A stretch of 64,000 nucleotides of DNA from Paenibacillus ginsengarvi (lineage in GTDB: Bacteria; Bacillota; Bacilli; Paenibacillales; NBRC-103111). Both the position numbers and the translations under genes were made by a program. The notes under the pieces were generated by a model. It was not told the origin of the DNA. It saw nothing but the letters and a program-made list of their open reading frames with translations, and did not search any database. Positions 8,501 to 16,631 of the stretch are shown here, one piece after another; the first letter of the stretch is position 1, and each line of letters starts with the position of its first letter. The stretch covers positions 1 through 64,000 of the forward strand of contig NZ_RBAH01000006.1 in assembly GCF_003626695.1 (NCBI RefSeq). The letters are read 5' to 3'.

Positions 8501-9298
8501 TTAATGTACGTACGCGCTGCCGGTTTCGATCCCGCAAGGTCCGCCGTCCGGATTCGCCTCGAGATGGGCCTCCGTTCCGTCCGCGTGGAATAGCGGGCGG
8601 TAATGGGCGCTGATGCTGGCCGCGGAGGCGTTCGCGTAATGGCATATGAACGCTCTGCGGAAACGGTCCTTCGTCTTGTTGCGGTAAGAGCCGTGAATCA
8701 GGTTGCCGCCAAAAAACAGCACATCGCCCTTGTCCATCCGGACGGGGACCGCTTTCCGGTCTTTGGGCGGTTTGACGTAATGGGTCGTGAATGATTCGTT
8801 CGTGTCGGCCGTATCCGGGCACACGATATCGTAGTTGTTCGTCTTCGGTACAACGAGCAGGCCGCCGTTCTCTTCGTCGGCCGGATCGATCGCCGTCCAG
8901 GCAGCGATGCAGTTGCCGGGTTCGACCTTCAAGTAAAAGTTATCCTGATGCAGCGCCTGACCGCGTGAGCCGGGCGGCTTGTAATAGAACATGCTTTGCG
9001 CGGCGAGCGGCTCTTCCCCGTACAGATCTCGCAGCGCATCCAGCACCGGCTTGTGCAGCATGTACTTCTTCGCCGTTTCGTTGAAGCGGTGCGGATGCAT
9101 GACGCGCGGGTATCGTTTCAGCGGGTCGGACGTCTCCGTGTTCAGGTCGGGCGTATAATAGCCGGGGATGATCCGGCCGCTGATCTCTTCGAACGTTCGC
9201 TCGATTTCTTTCACCTCGTCCGGCCCGAACAGACCTTGCACCAGGAGATAGCCCTCCTCCTCGAAATGCCTTTTTTGCTCCACCGTTAGCAGAAACAA
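8501..9298 (-). CDS. Phytanoyl-CoA dioxygenase (PhyH) family protein
   Basis: A non-haem Fe(II)/2-oxoglutarate dioxygenase of the PhyH family, about 265 residues. The start region LTVEQKRHFEEEGYLLVQGLF is typical. The metal-binding HxD is HQDNFY near residue 117, the distal His lies in GGNLIHGSYRNKT, followed by the conserved Arg RRAFICHYA. The TTG at 9298 is preferred because GGAGGT lies 7 nt upstream and family members begin at this point; an ATG at 9349 in the same frame, after GGGAGAGG, would add 17 residues. The substrate is unknown. It diverges from an AraC regulator at 9557, which is its likely controller; such pairs are common in Paenibacillus. Confidence 0.88.
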   Translation of the reverse strand: MFLLTVEQKRHFEEEGYLLVQGLFGPDEVKEIERTFEEISGRIIPGYYTPDLNTETSDPLKRYPRVMHPHRFNETAKKYMLHKPVLDALRDLYGEEPLAAQSMFYYKPPGSRGQALHQDNFYLKVEPGNCIAAWTAIDPADEENGGLLVVPKTNNYDIVCPDTADTNESFTTHYVKPPKDRKAVPVRMDKGDVLFFGGNLIHGSYRNKTKDRFRRAFICHYANASAASISAHYRPLFHADGTEAHLEANPDGGPCGIETGSAYVH

Positions 9299-9556
9299 CA
9301 GACCCACCTCCACAGTTTCTGAAAGGCCGTGTGCGGCATGCCCGCCCATGATGCCTCTCCCTCGATTACTTCGATTTTACTGCGGCTGGCCTACTTGCCG
9401 GAAGTCACAATCGTGCCGATTTCTCCTACAATCCTGCTATCACCAAAAAAGGGAATGACGGCTGCGATCTTGTTATTTCCTGAATCGATGAGATAATCTG
9501 AGGTAAGAGCGACTATGCAATGCTGCCTTATATGGATGGAAAGCGAGGGGAAGGCC

Positions 9557-10375
9557 ATGTCTGAGCCTATCTACACCTTGTCCGGGAGCGAGGGCCAAGC
9601 GAGCGGCGTCGTCATCGCCGGACATTTTGACAATCCGGATACATATATGACGAGGCGGCCGGGAGGGATGGAGGACTGGCTGATCACATATACGCTCAAG
9701 GGCCAGGGCTATTTTGTAACGTCGGGCGTCAGAAGCGTATGCGGGCCAGGGGACATCACGCTGCTGAAGTCGGGTACGCCGCATGAATACGGAACGGAGA
9801 AAGGCAATCGCTGGAACTTCGTTTGGGCGCATTTTTCGCCGAGAATGATGGAGACGGGGCTGCTTCCGGATCGGGAGCTTATCGTTCACAAGGTCGAGAG
9901 CGAGGCGGTACGCAAACGAATGTACCGGGCCTTCAAGCGGGTGCTGGCCGACTTCGGGGAGCGCGGGCCTTACTGGCATGAGCTGAGCGAAAATGCGCTG
10001 CGCGAAATTTTACTGCTGCTGGCGAAACGAATGAGCAAGCCGATCGATCCCCGCATCGAGGAAACGATTCGGCTGCTCTCCGCCAGCATGTGCGACGAGG
10101 TGCGCATCGACGATCTGGCGCGGGCGATCGGGCTGTCGCCGTCCAGACTATCCCATCTGTTCAAGGAGACGACCGGCCATTCGATTGTCGACTCGTTGAA
10201 CTCAATGCGTATCCGGCAGGCGGCGCTGCTGCTCCGGCATACGGATAGAACCGCGACGGAGGTGGCACTTGACGTCGGCTTTTCGAATTACAACCATTTT
10301 CTGAACCAGTTCCGCAAACGGTACGGCGTCAGTCCGAGCGTGTTTCAGAAGGAAGGGTTCGGACCGGATGCGTGA
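9557..10375 (+). CDS. AraC-family transcriptional regulator with cupin sensor
   Basis: A 272-residue one-component regulator. The N-terminal half has a cupin-like ligand-binding fold (WLITYTLKGQGYFV, GDITLLKSGTPHEYG). The C-terminal half carries the two AraC helix-turn-helices: IDDLARAIGLSPSRLSHLFKE (about residues 190-210) and ATEVALDVGFSNYNHFLNQFRK (about 235-258). The ATG at 9557 has GAGGGG 7 nt upstream, better than an upstream ATG at 9515. It diverges from the PhyH gene and probably regulates it in response to a small sugar or metabolite. Confidence 0.92.
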   Translation: MSEPIYTLSGSEGQASGVVIAGHFDNPDTYMTRRPGGMEDWLITYTLKGQGYFVTSGVRSVCGPGDITLLKSGTPHEYGTEKGNRWNFVWAHFSPRMMETGLLPDRELIVHKVESEAVRKRMYRAFKRVLADFGERGPYWHELSENALREILLLLAKRMSKPIDPRIEETIRLLSASMCDEVRIDDLARAIGLSPSRLSHLFKETTGHSIVDSLNSMRIRQAALLLRHTDRTATEVALDVGFSNYNHFLNQFRKRYGVSPSVFQKEGFGPDA

Positions 10376-10420
10376 GCGGCGGGCGATTGGCGGGAGGCGA
10401 GAGCCACTCCTATGGCCACA

Positions 10421-12037
10421 TCAACCCGCGCTCCCTGCCGGATCGCCCAACCGCAAATACATTCCAATCGTGCTCCTGCCGATCTGCTCCGGGATCTCGA
10501 TTCGGCTGCATTCCAGCGCATGGCGCAGCGACATCATCCGAAAATCGCTAATATACTGCGATGCCGCAAACTTGAGCTGTTCGCCAAGTCTGGCCGGAGC
10601 CAAACGCCCGATTTCCTCATAGATGAAATCGTAATATAGCTCCATCATACGTAGCAGCTCCGGAAAGAGCGGCGCCTCCTCCAGCCTTTCGATGAGCTCC
10701 TGCTCCTGCACGGTAGTAAACACAAGGAATGATGGGTGCAGTGCTCCGTCCTCCTCCAAGAGAAACCCTCGCTCGGTCAGCTTCCGTACAATGGGTTTTT
10801 CGCTATGACTCTGCAAGCCAAGAAGGTCGTTCGAGCGCAGGGCATTTGCCAGAACGGCAACTTCGGCCGAATAAAGCTCCCCGGCACGCTCCGACAGCCC
10901 GTTCATGTTGATTTTGTACGCCCACATCGCAGCGGCATCGCCTCCGTTTCCATTAAGTCCGACAAACGTAGGGTAGGGCAGCGCACAAAACTCATAACCG
11001 GTAATGTCCCATCTGCCGTTACCCGGCCTTTCCGTGCGCTCTTGCGGAACCCGCTTCGCAGCAGCAGTCAGTAGCGATAACCGGTCGACGGCATACGGAA
11101 GGAGCGTCCAGTACAGCTCTTCGCTTCGTTTGCCGCAACCCGTAAAGCCGATAGCCCGAACGGACTCCAGGGTACTGTCCAGCATGGAGAGGAGCAGCGG
11201 GCAAAATGCTCGGCTCAAGTCTTCAAGCCTGTGGAAAATGCGGCTCTGGGTTTCTTGGTTTACGATTATAAAATCGGTTTCGTATTTGCCGCCGCCGACC
11301 TCCTTCAGCAGCGTCTGATCGAATAGCAGTTTGACTTCCTCTTCCATATAGGGCATTGCGATGCCCAGATCGAGACATAATTCCTCAAGCGACATCGGAT
11401 TCCGGTAAGCGGAGAGGAGTATGTTTTTCGGAATCCGCCTTTGGATGTAAGCCCAGGGCGAGCCGTTTTTGCCATCGCTGCCGCTCCTGACGAACGATAC
11501 CTGCTCGGCGGCAAAGCTGCGCTGTCCGAGTTCCCGCGCCATGTTCATGCCCTCCTTCAACTGCCTTCTCGATTCGTACAGCTTGCGTTTGATAGTGCCT
11601 TCCGGCATGTTTAACTTTTGGGCAATTGCCGGTATTTTGTCGCCATGAATGTAGTAGGCGACGGTAATGTGGCGATAGTCCACGGCGAGCAGCGAAAGCT
11701 CCCGCTTCAGCATCGCTATACTTTCCCCGAGCACGAGGCGGTCTTCGGCGGACAGACTGGGGTCCAGGATCGATTCCGCAGCGCGTCCGTCGGTCCTTCC
11801 CCATTCGGCGGCCCGTCTTTGCCGTTTCACCCATTCGGCGTAACAATGGCGAGCGACGCCCCACAGCCAGTGGGAGAACTGATGCGGAACGCAGCCGTGA
11901 GCAAGGCTCAGGAGCGCCTGGGCGGCAATTTCTTGGGCGAGGTCTTCGGCGTCTTCTTTCCGGCCCGTTTTCTTCAAAGCGTAAAAGTAAAGCTTCCCCA
12001 TATGCTGCTGAAGCGTAGCGGCGTGTTCGGACTCCAT
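10421..12037 (-). CDS. ECF-like sigma factor with long C-terminal extension
   Basis: A 538-residue protein, about three times the length of an ordinary ECF sigma factor. Residues about 10-80 form sigma region 2 (LYFYALKKTGRKEDAEDLAQEI, then FSHWLWGVARHCYAEWVKRQRR). Residues about 105-165 form sigma region 4 (DYRHITVAYYIHGDKIPAIAQKLNMPEGTIKRKLYESRRQL). The remaining 370 residues match no domain I can name; an early part (NILLSAYRNPMSLEELCLDLGIAM) looks like a winged helix. It should direct RNA polymerase to specific promoters, with the extension acting as a fused control domain. No anti-sigma gene is adjacent. The start site has only a weak AGGTG upstream, so the N-terminus is less certain. 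Confidence 0.85.
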   Translation of the reverse strand: MESEHAATLQQHMGKLYFYALKKTGRKEDAEDLAQEIAAQALLSLAHGCVPHQFSHWLWGVARHCYAEWVKRQRRAAEWGRTDGRAAESILDPSLSAEDRLVLGESIAMLKRELSLLAVDYRHITVAYYIHGDKIPAIAQKLNMPEGTIKRKLYESRRQLKEGMNMARELGQRSFAAEQVSFVRSGSDGKNGSPWAYIQRRIPKNILLSAYRNPMSLEELCLDLGIAMPYMEEEVKLLFDQTLLKEVGGGKYETDFIIVNQETQSRIFHRLEDLSRAFCPLLLSMLDSTLESVRAIGFTGCGKRSEELYWTLLPYAVDRLSLLTAAAKRVPQERTERPGNGRWDITGYEFCALPYPTFVGLNGNGGDAAAMWAYKINMNGLSERAGELYSAEVAVLANALRSNDLLGLQSHSEKPIVRKLTERGFLLEEDGALHPSFLVFTTVQEQELIERLEEAPLFPELLRMMELYYDFIYEEIGRLAPARLGEQLKFAASQYISDFRMMSLRHALECSRIEIPEQIGRSTIGMYLRLGDPAGSAG

Positions 12038-12376
12038 CTCGGCGCAAACACCTGCCTTTCTACTGGAATAGTGGCGATTTCACAAAAACGGTTCGGCGTT
12101 TCGCAGCGAATTTGAAAAAAAAATTATACTTATTCAATCGCGTGTACCGGCGGCGAAAATGGAATATGATAAATGTGGCAGACTATGCTACTTATTGTAA
12201 ATAAGCCTGGGTACTTTGACGAGGCTTAGCACCTTATCCATGAAAGGGCGGATGTTAAATGTCAATTAGCCTTGCAGGAAACGGAAAGACCAGCAATCAT
12301 GCAAGCTGCGGGAGACGCGCCGTCTGAACAAACCATGACGGATGCGCTTCCGTAAGCAAACGGGAGGAATCCGCAT
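12038..12376. other. Intergenic region before rsgA, no gene recognised
   Basis: These 339 bases separate the divergent sigma-factor gene and rsgA. They hold an A-rich block with TATACT (around 12116-12135), a small stem CTTGCA/TGCAAG near 12270-12305 and no known riboswitch pattern. A 22-codon ATG-started frame at 12259-12327 has a poor ribosome site and is not called. Confidence 0.5.
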
Positions 12377-13441
12377 TTGAATATGGAACGATTGGGCTGG
12401 ACGCCCGAATGGGAACACAAATTTCGCCAGCAAGCCGAGCCGGGAGACGAATACGGCCGGATTGCGCTGGAGCATACGCATTTGTATCGCATTTACACGG
12501 AGCGCGGGGACATGCTCGCGGAAGTTTCTGGTCGTCTGCGACATCTCGCCGCAGGCCGAAACGATTTTCCGGCTGTCGGCGACTGGGTCACGATTCGTTA
12601 CCGGGAAGCCGATAACCAGGCGATCATTAACGGGATTTTGCCCCGCATCAGCAAGTTTTCGCGCAAAATGGCCGGAGCGGTAACGGACGAGCAGATTGTC
12701 GCGGCAAACGTGAATACGGTATTTCTTGTTAACTCGCTCAATCAGGATTTTAATGTCAGGCGATTGGAACGGTATTTGATTCTTGCCTGGGAGAGCGGAG
12801 CGAACCCGGTCGTCGTGCTGACGAAGGCCGATCTGTGCGGGGACGAGGAACGCCGGGAACGGGTGGCCGAAGCGGAAGCGGCGGCGATCGGCGTTCCGGT
12901 TTATGCCGTCAGCGCGGCTGCTGGAGACGGCATAGAGGCGTTGGCGCCTTATTTGGCGAACGGACAGACGGTTGCGCTGCTCGGCTCCTCCGGCGCCGGC
13001 AAGTCGACGCTCGTGAACCGTTTGTACGGCGAAGCGATCATGCAGGTGCAGGACATTCGCGAAGGCGACGACAAGGGCCGCCATACGACGACGCATCGCG
13101 AGCTCGTCGCGCTGCCTGGAGGCGGCGTACTGATCGATACGCCGGGCATGCGCGAGCTTCAGCTGTGGCACGCGGACGGCGGACTCGACCAAGGGTTTCG
13201 CGTCGTAGAGGAGCTGTCGGCCGCGTGCCGATTCGCCGATTGCGGGCATGGCGGAGAGCCCGGCTGCGCCGTGCAGGAAGCGCTCCGCAGCGGCTCGCTG
13301 TCGGCGGATCGTTACGAGAGCTATTTGAAGCTGCAGCGGGAGCTCGCCTATTTGGCCCGCAAGGAAGATGCGGCGCTGCGGCATAAAGAAAAGGAACGCT
13401 GGAAGAAAATCCATATGGACATGCGCAAAAAAGGCAGGTAA
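12377..13441 (+). CDS. rsgA: Ribosome small-subunit-dependent GTPase A
   Basis: A 354-residue circularly permuted GTPase that acts late in 30S ribosome assembly. An N-terminal OB-fold (about residues 45-100, FPAVGDWVTIRY) is followed by the permuted G motifs: G4 VVLTKADL near 135, G1 GSSGAGKST near 205, and G3 DTPGMRE near 257. A C-terminal zinc site follows (CRFADCGHGGEPGCAV). The TTG at 12377 has GGGAGG 9 nt upstream; the ATG at 12383 would be 15 nt away. It resembles the longer RsgA paralogue of Paenibacillus that lies outside the prpC-prkC cluster. The MORN-repeat gene starts 51 bases downstream and may be co-transcribed. Confidence 0.93.
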   Translation: MNMERLGWTPEWEHKFRQQAEPGDEYGRIALEHTHLYRIYTERGDMLAEVSGRLRHLAAGRNDFPAVGDWVTIRYREADNQAIINGILPRISKFSRKMAGAVTDEQIVAANVNTVFLVNSLNQDFNVRRLERYLILAWESGANPVVVLTKADLCGDEERRERVAEAEAAAIGVPVYAVSAAAGDGIEALAPYLANGQTVALLGSSGAGKSTLVNRLYGEAIMQVQDIREGDDKGRHTTTHRELVALPGGGVLIDTPGMRELQLWHADGGLDQGFRVVEELSAACRFADCGHGGEPGCAVQEALRSGSLSADRYESYLKLQRELAYLARKEDAALRHKEKERWKKIHMDMRKKGR

Positions 13442-13492
13442 CCGTAGTACCCGCCGAGGCGTCCTGCCCCGAAGCGAAGGAGTGACCGGAGC

Positions 13493-14428
13493 TTGAAACG
13501 ATCCCAATTTGGTTTTCTGAAACAGGCCTGTTCCGAGCTGTATACGTTTGTATCGCGGGCGGAGTTTGCCTGCGAAAGCGCCCCTGCCGCCGCTATGGCC
13601 GATCTGAAGGCAGCAGGTAGATGGCTGGCGCTGGACATGTTGAAGCGGGAAGGCGCACTGCGGGAAGGCAGTGAGCCGGACGATCTCATCGCCGAGCTGG
13701 AGGCGCTGGAGCTGCTAGAGCCGGTGTTCGTGAACGCCCTGAGGCGGTTGGAGCTTGCCGATCTGCGCGAGAGCGAGCTGTTTTTTGACGCCTATGCGGC
13801 GAAGCAGCTTCTGCTTGCCATGTACGACCTGAGCTGCTGGTTTTACCGGACGTATATCGACGACCGCTACGTGCCGGACCCTTTCCATCTGGCCGGTGCC
13901 GATTCGGCGAGGCGGGGGCTAACGGTCTCCGAAATGGACAGGAGCGGAGAAGGCAGGGAGACAGTAGTGGACATCGACGGTGACGATCATGCCGCCGAAT
14001 GGACGACGGATCGCGCCTTATCCGAAGAATCGCATCCGAAGAGAGACGAGCGGGGCGGCTTATACAACGGAGAGAGGCTCGGGTCCTGGAGGCACGGACG
14101 GGGAACGTACGTATGGGGGGACGGAACGAAGTACGAAGGCAGCTGGGTGAAGGATATGGAGCATGGTTATGGAATGAAGGCATATGCGAACGGCGACCGG
14201 TACACCGGCCAGTGGCAGGAAGGCTTTTTCCACGGCAAAGGCGTATACGTATGGGCGGACGGCAGCCGGCATGAGGGATGCTGGGAGAGCGGCATGGAGC
14301 ATGGCTACGGATGTAAGACATACGCGGACGGGTCGCGGCGTAACGGCTACTGGACGTACGGGGAACTCGTAAACTTGACGGATCAGCTCCAATCTTCTAT
14401 GATTCAATCAAGTAAAACGCGGGTATGA
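13493..14428 (+). CDS. DUF4145-like N-terminus fused to MORN repeats
   Basis: A 311-residue protein with two parts. Residues 1-135 are helical and follow the DUF4145 (HEPN-like) layout: a start FGFLKQACSELYTFVSRAE, a middle helix, and a closing helix QLLLAMYDLSCWFYRTYID. An acidic linker follows. Residues about 185-295 hold at least four MORN motifs of the form YxGxWxxGxxHGxGxYxWxDG (for example YEGSWVKDMEHGYGMKAYANG and YTGQWQEGFFHGKGVYVWADG). No signal peptide or membrane helix is visible. MORN repeats usually mediate lipid or protein contacts; the HEPN-like part suggests nucleic acid or scaffold functions. The TTG start follows AAGGAG at 11 nt. Function unknown. Confidence 0.8.
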   Translation: MKRSQFGFLKQACSELYTFVSRAEFACESAPAAAMADLKAAGRWLALDMLKREGALREGSEPDDLIAELEALELLEPVFVNALRRLELADLRESELFFDAYAAKQLLLAMYDLSCWFYRTYIDDRYVPDPFHLAGADSARRGLTVSEMDRSGEGRETVVDIDGDDHAAEWTTDRALSEESHPKRDERGGLYNGERLGSWRHGRGTYVWGDGTKYEGSWVKDMEHGYGMKAYANGDRYTGQWQEGFFHGKGVYVWADGSRHEGCWESGMEHGYGCKTYADGSRRNGYWTYGELVNLTDQLQSSMIQSSKTRV

Positions 14429-14501
14429 TATAGTATACCGATTATAGGGCTCCGAGTACTCAGACGAATCTCCATTCCTAGCAGAGAGAGGATGTTCTTC
14501 C

Positions 14502-14951
14502 ATGCCATTTCAACATGTAATTGTCGCCTATGACGGATCTCCCGAGTCGCAAACCGCTCTTGACCGCGCGGCCGATCTCGTTCGTTCGACGCCGGATTCG
14601 CGTCTGACGGTCGTCCATGCGTTTCATTTCCCGAACTTCGTAGTCGGCGAAGCGATGGTGGTGGCGCCTGTCATTACCGAGCTTGAGAGCATTTCGGAAT
14701 CGGATCGGATTATGGATGAAGCGAAGGCGAGAGTCGGCGATTTGCCGAATACATCGTTTACGATGCTTCAGGGCGACCCGGCGATTGCCATCTTGGAGAA
14801 CGCCGAGCACATCGGCGCGGACCTGATCGTAATCGGCAGCCGAGGGCTTGGAACATTCAAGGAATGGGTGCTCGGGAGCGTGAGCCATCATGTCGTGCAG
14901 CATGCGAAAATTCCGGTGCTCGTCATTAAGGCGCCTGCCCAAGGACGATAA
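14502..14951 (+). CDS. Universal stress protein (UspA family)
   Basis: A 149-residue cytoplasmic protein with the UspA fold: N-terminal strand FQHVIVAYDGSPESQTALDRA and the C-terminal nucleotide-binding motif GADLIVIGSRGLGTFKEWVLGSVSHHVV, matching the ATP-binding G-2x-G-9x-G(S/T) consensus, so it probably binds ATP. The role is general stress survival; partners are unknown. GAGAGGA lies upstream of the ATG at about 8 nt. A strong terminator follows at 14993-15024, so it is likely a single-gene unit. Confidence 0.95.
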   Translation: MPFQHVIVAYDGSPESQTALDRAADLVRSTPDSRLTVVHAFHFPNFVVGEAMVVAPVITELESISESDRIMDEAKARVGDLPNTSFTMLQGDPAIAILENAEHIGADLIVIGSRGLGTFKEWVLGSVSHHVVQHAKIPVLVIKAPAQGR

Positions 14952-14992
14952 CGGCCTCTGAGGCGCGGTGAGTACGGACCATAGATTTGGAT

Positions 14993-15024
14993 AAAGCGGA
15001 GGCGGATGTCGTCCCGCTTTTTTT
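14993..15024 (+). terminator. Terminator after the universal stress gene
   Basis: AAAGCGG (14993-14999) pairs with CCGCTTT (15014-15020), running directly into a T-run that ends at 15024. Confidence 0.75.
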
Positions 15025-15207
15025 GTATAAGCAGAAGGGAAGCGATCGCCGTTTTGTCGAATTGTTTGTCGAAAAAGCGGAAAAATGTTCGGGATTAAAC
15101 AGAAATACGTCAAAAATAGGTATAAAGGAGGATGCGAAAGCAAGCCAACCTCCTATATTCTTAGGATAAGGAATCAAGGGCAGGAAGCAAAACCTTCGAT
15201 TATTTCC

Positions 15208-15303
15208 CGATAACGGCAAAACCGGCTAAAGCCGGCGACGCAAAGCTATAGGGGCTAAAGTCTCAGTTCGTGAAGAACGGGGACTATGTCAGCCAGCTAC
15301 CGA
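15208..15303 (+). ncRNA. Cyclic di-GMP-I (GEMM) riboswitch aptamer
   Basis: The conserved GEMM-I elements occur in order: ACGGCAAAACCGG, a GCCGG-closed helix, GACGCAAAGC, GGGGCTAAAG, a helix around CAGTTCGTGAAGAACGGG, and GTCAGCCAGCTACCG. These correspond to the tetraloop/receptor and junction strands that hold c-di-GMP between the two helices. A T-rich stretch (15320-15332) follows directly. A clean expression-platform hairpin is not obvious to me, so the direction of the switch is open. The downstream gene is the 97-codon frame at 15398. Confidence 0.88.
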
Positions 15304-15397
15304 ACGAATGCGATTGAGGTTTTTTTGTTTTGTTCGGACATGACGCGCGGGATGGACCTTGTCTGCAAATTCACGATAGCAAAGGGGCTGTTGAATC

Positions 15398-15691
15398 ATG
15401 GACGAAGGGCTCCAAGCAATGGAGCGCGGGTTTTACGTGAAATTGGGCGACGATTTTTTCGGCATGTACGAGTCGAAGACCGGGCCGAAGCTTTTTTTCA
15501 ACCGCGACAAATATCGATTGACCGATTCGAAGTGGGATGTAGAGCTCGTCATCGGGCGCAAAAACAATTTGTTCATTTTTTACTGGCAGGGCGAGATGAA
15601 AATTTCGTTCCGCTTCTGTAAGCATCAGGATTCGGTCATTCAGCTGTACCGCCTGCTGCAGGAGCATGTCTCGTCGAAACGCACTTTGTAG
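15398..15691 (+). CDS. Small protein of unknown function under a c-di-GMP riboswitch
   Basis: A 97-residue protein with no signal peptide, membrane helix or recognised domain. It is rich in aromatic residues (FYVKLGDDFFGMY, LFIFYWQGEMKISFRF) and alternates strand-like segments before a final helix (SVIQLYRLLQEHV), suggesting a small beta-sheet fold. GGGG about 8 nt before the ATG gives a modest ribosome site. It is the first gene after the GEMM riboswitch, so its expression should follow cyclic di-GMP and hence motility, biofilm or sporulation state. A terminator follows at 15729-15763, so the switch seems to control this gene alone. Confidence 0.72.
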   Translation: MDEGLQAMERGFYVKLGDDFFGMYESKTGPKLFFNRDKYRLTDSKWDVELVIGRKNNLFIFYWQGEMKISFRFCKHQDSVIQLYRLLQEHVSSKRTL

Positions 15692-15728
15692 CTTGGCGTG
15701 AGTCTGACCGCCGAAAGGTGAAAGAAAA

Positions 15729-15763
15729 GAGCCGTATCCAATGGATGCGGCTCCGTTTTTTTT
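15729..15763. terminator. Bidirectional terminator between convergent genes
   Basis: GAGCCGTATCC (15729-15739) pairs with GGATGCGGCTC (15743-15753) with a 3-base loop and one T-G pair. The plus strand continues into eight T residues (15756-15763), and the minus strand into TCTTTTCTTT. Confidence 0.85.
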
Positions 15764-15776
15764 CGGGGCGTGCCCT

Positions 15777-16055
15777 TCATTTCGTCAAATGAAAATAAAT
15801 ATCTTCACCCTTGGCGTCCAGCGTCAAATCGCGCTCCTCCAAATACCAGACATCCGTTTCCTCCATAAAAAAGGTAATGCCCCCCGCGACGGTCGACAGG
15901 CCGATATCCAGCGGTTTTCCGCTCATAATACCAAGCGCGTAAGGGTCTTCCCCGCCGCCGGCGTATCGTACGTAGATGCGGATAGAATCGCCCGGGCGAA
16001 AGCGCCATTCCTTCTGAAAGCAAAACACAGCTGCGTCGGTTACGTTCAGTTTCAT
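15777..16055 (-). CDS. HesB/IscA-like (YneR-type) protein lacking cluster ligands
   Basis: A 92-residue protein of the Fe-S biosynthesis (HesB-like) fold: an opening MKLNVTDAAVFCFQKEW, a central GDSIRIYVRYAGGG, then GITFFMEETDVWYLEERDLTLD. True A-type carriers have three conserved cysteines (C, then CxC or CGC near the C-terminus). Here the only Cys is at residue 12, in a position not equivalent to a ligand, so it is unlikely to carry a cluster. It matches the cysteine-poor YneR-like group of Bacilli, whose role is unknown. GGAG lies 7 nt before the ATG. The FMN reductase gene lies 30 bases upstream on the same strand and may be co-transcribed. Confidence 0.8.
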   Translation of the reverse strand: MKLNVTDAAVFCFQKEWRFRPGDSIRIYVRYAGGGEDPYALGIMSGKPLDIGLSTVAGGITFFMEETDVWYLEERDLTLDAKGEDIYFHLTK

Positions 16056-16085
16056 CCTCAGTCTCCGTTTCTTGCCGATCCTGAA

Positions 16086-16631
16086 TCAATCGGCTGCTGT
16101 CTTCAATCGTTTGTGCATAAAGACAAGCTCTTGCGCCAATCGTTCGATCCGTTCGATCACTTCGGGATCGGCGACCTGCTTAAGCTCGTTGAAATGGCTG
16201 TCATGCAAGTATACATAACTCGGTGCGACGTAGGAGCGGAAATACCCGGCTATCGGCTTAAGCTGGTTTTCGATCACGAGGTAGTGCTGATACGTTCCGC
16301 CGGTGGCGACGAAACCGATCACCTTTTTATGAAGTGCGGATACGGGAATCAGATCGAACAAGTTTTTGAGCGGACCGGCCAAGGAAGCCTGGAAGATCGG
16401 AGTGCCGATGACGTAAAAGTCCGCTTCCGCGATTTTGTCGATCACGATTTTCGTATCTCCCGTATAGGCGGAAGGGTCGCGGCCGTCGCAAAATTGGACG
16501 GTGTATTGCTTCAAATCGAGCAACTCGGTTTCGACGCTTGCATCGTGTTTGCGCGCTTCCCGCAGCACGTGATCGACAGCGGCGGCTGTCTTGGAGCCGA
16601 TAATCGTTCCGGATATGCCGAGCAGTTTCAT
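16086..16631 (-). CDS. NADPH-dependent FMN reductase (SsuE-like)
   Basis: A 181-residue flavodoxin-fold reductase. The N-terminal phosphate-binding loop is LLGISGTIIGSKTAAAVDHVL, and the central motif IGTPIFQASLAGPLKNLFDLIP is the FMN/quinone-site signature of the NADPH-dependent FMN reductase family. It would reduce FMN for a partner oxygenase or act as a quinone or azo reductase. No sulfonate-utilisation genes are adjacent, although an HpaB-type oxygenase that needs reduced flavin lies at 52226. GAGAGG lies 9 nt before the ATG. The HesB-like gene follows on the same strand. Confidence 0.9.
   Translation of the reverse strand: MKLLGISGTIIGSKTAAAVDHVLREARKHDASVETELLDLKQYTVQFCDGRDPSAYTGDTKIVIDKIAEADFYVIGTPIFQASLAGPLKNLFDLIPVSALHKKVIGFVATGGTYQHYLVIENQLKPIAGYFRSYVAPSYVYLHDSHFNELKQVADPEVIERIERLAQELVFMHKRLKTAAD

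Noticed and set aside
12259-12327. 22-codon frame upstream of rsgA
   Set aside because: The ribosome site is poor and the composition gives no support; rsgA is not known to need a leader peptide.
15303-15332. Intrinsic terminator as riboswitch expression platform
   Set aside because: A T-run is present after the aptamer but I could not find a convincing hairpin directly before it, so only the aptamer is called.
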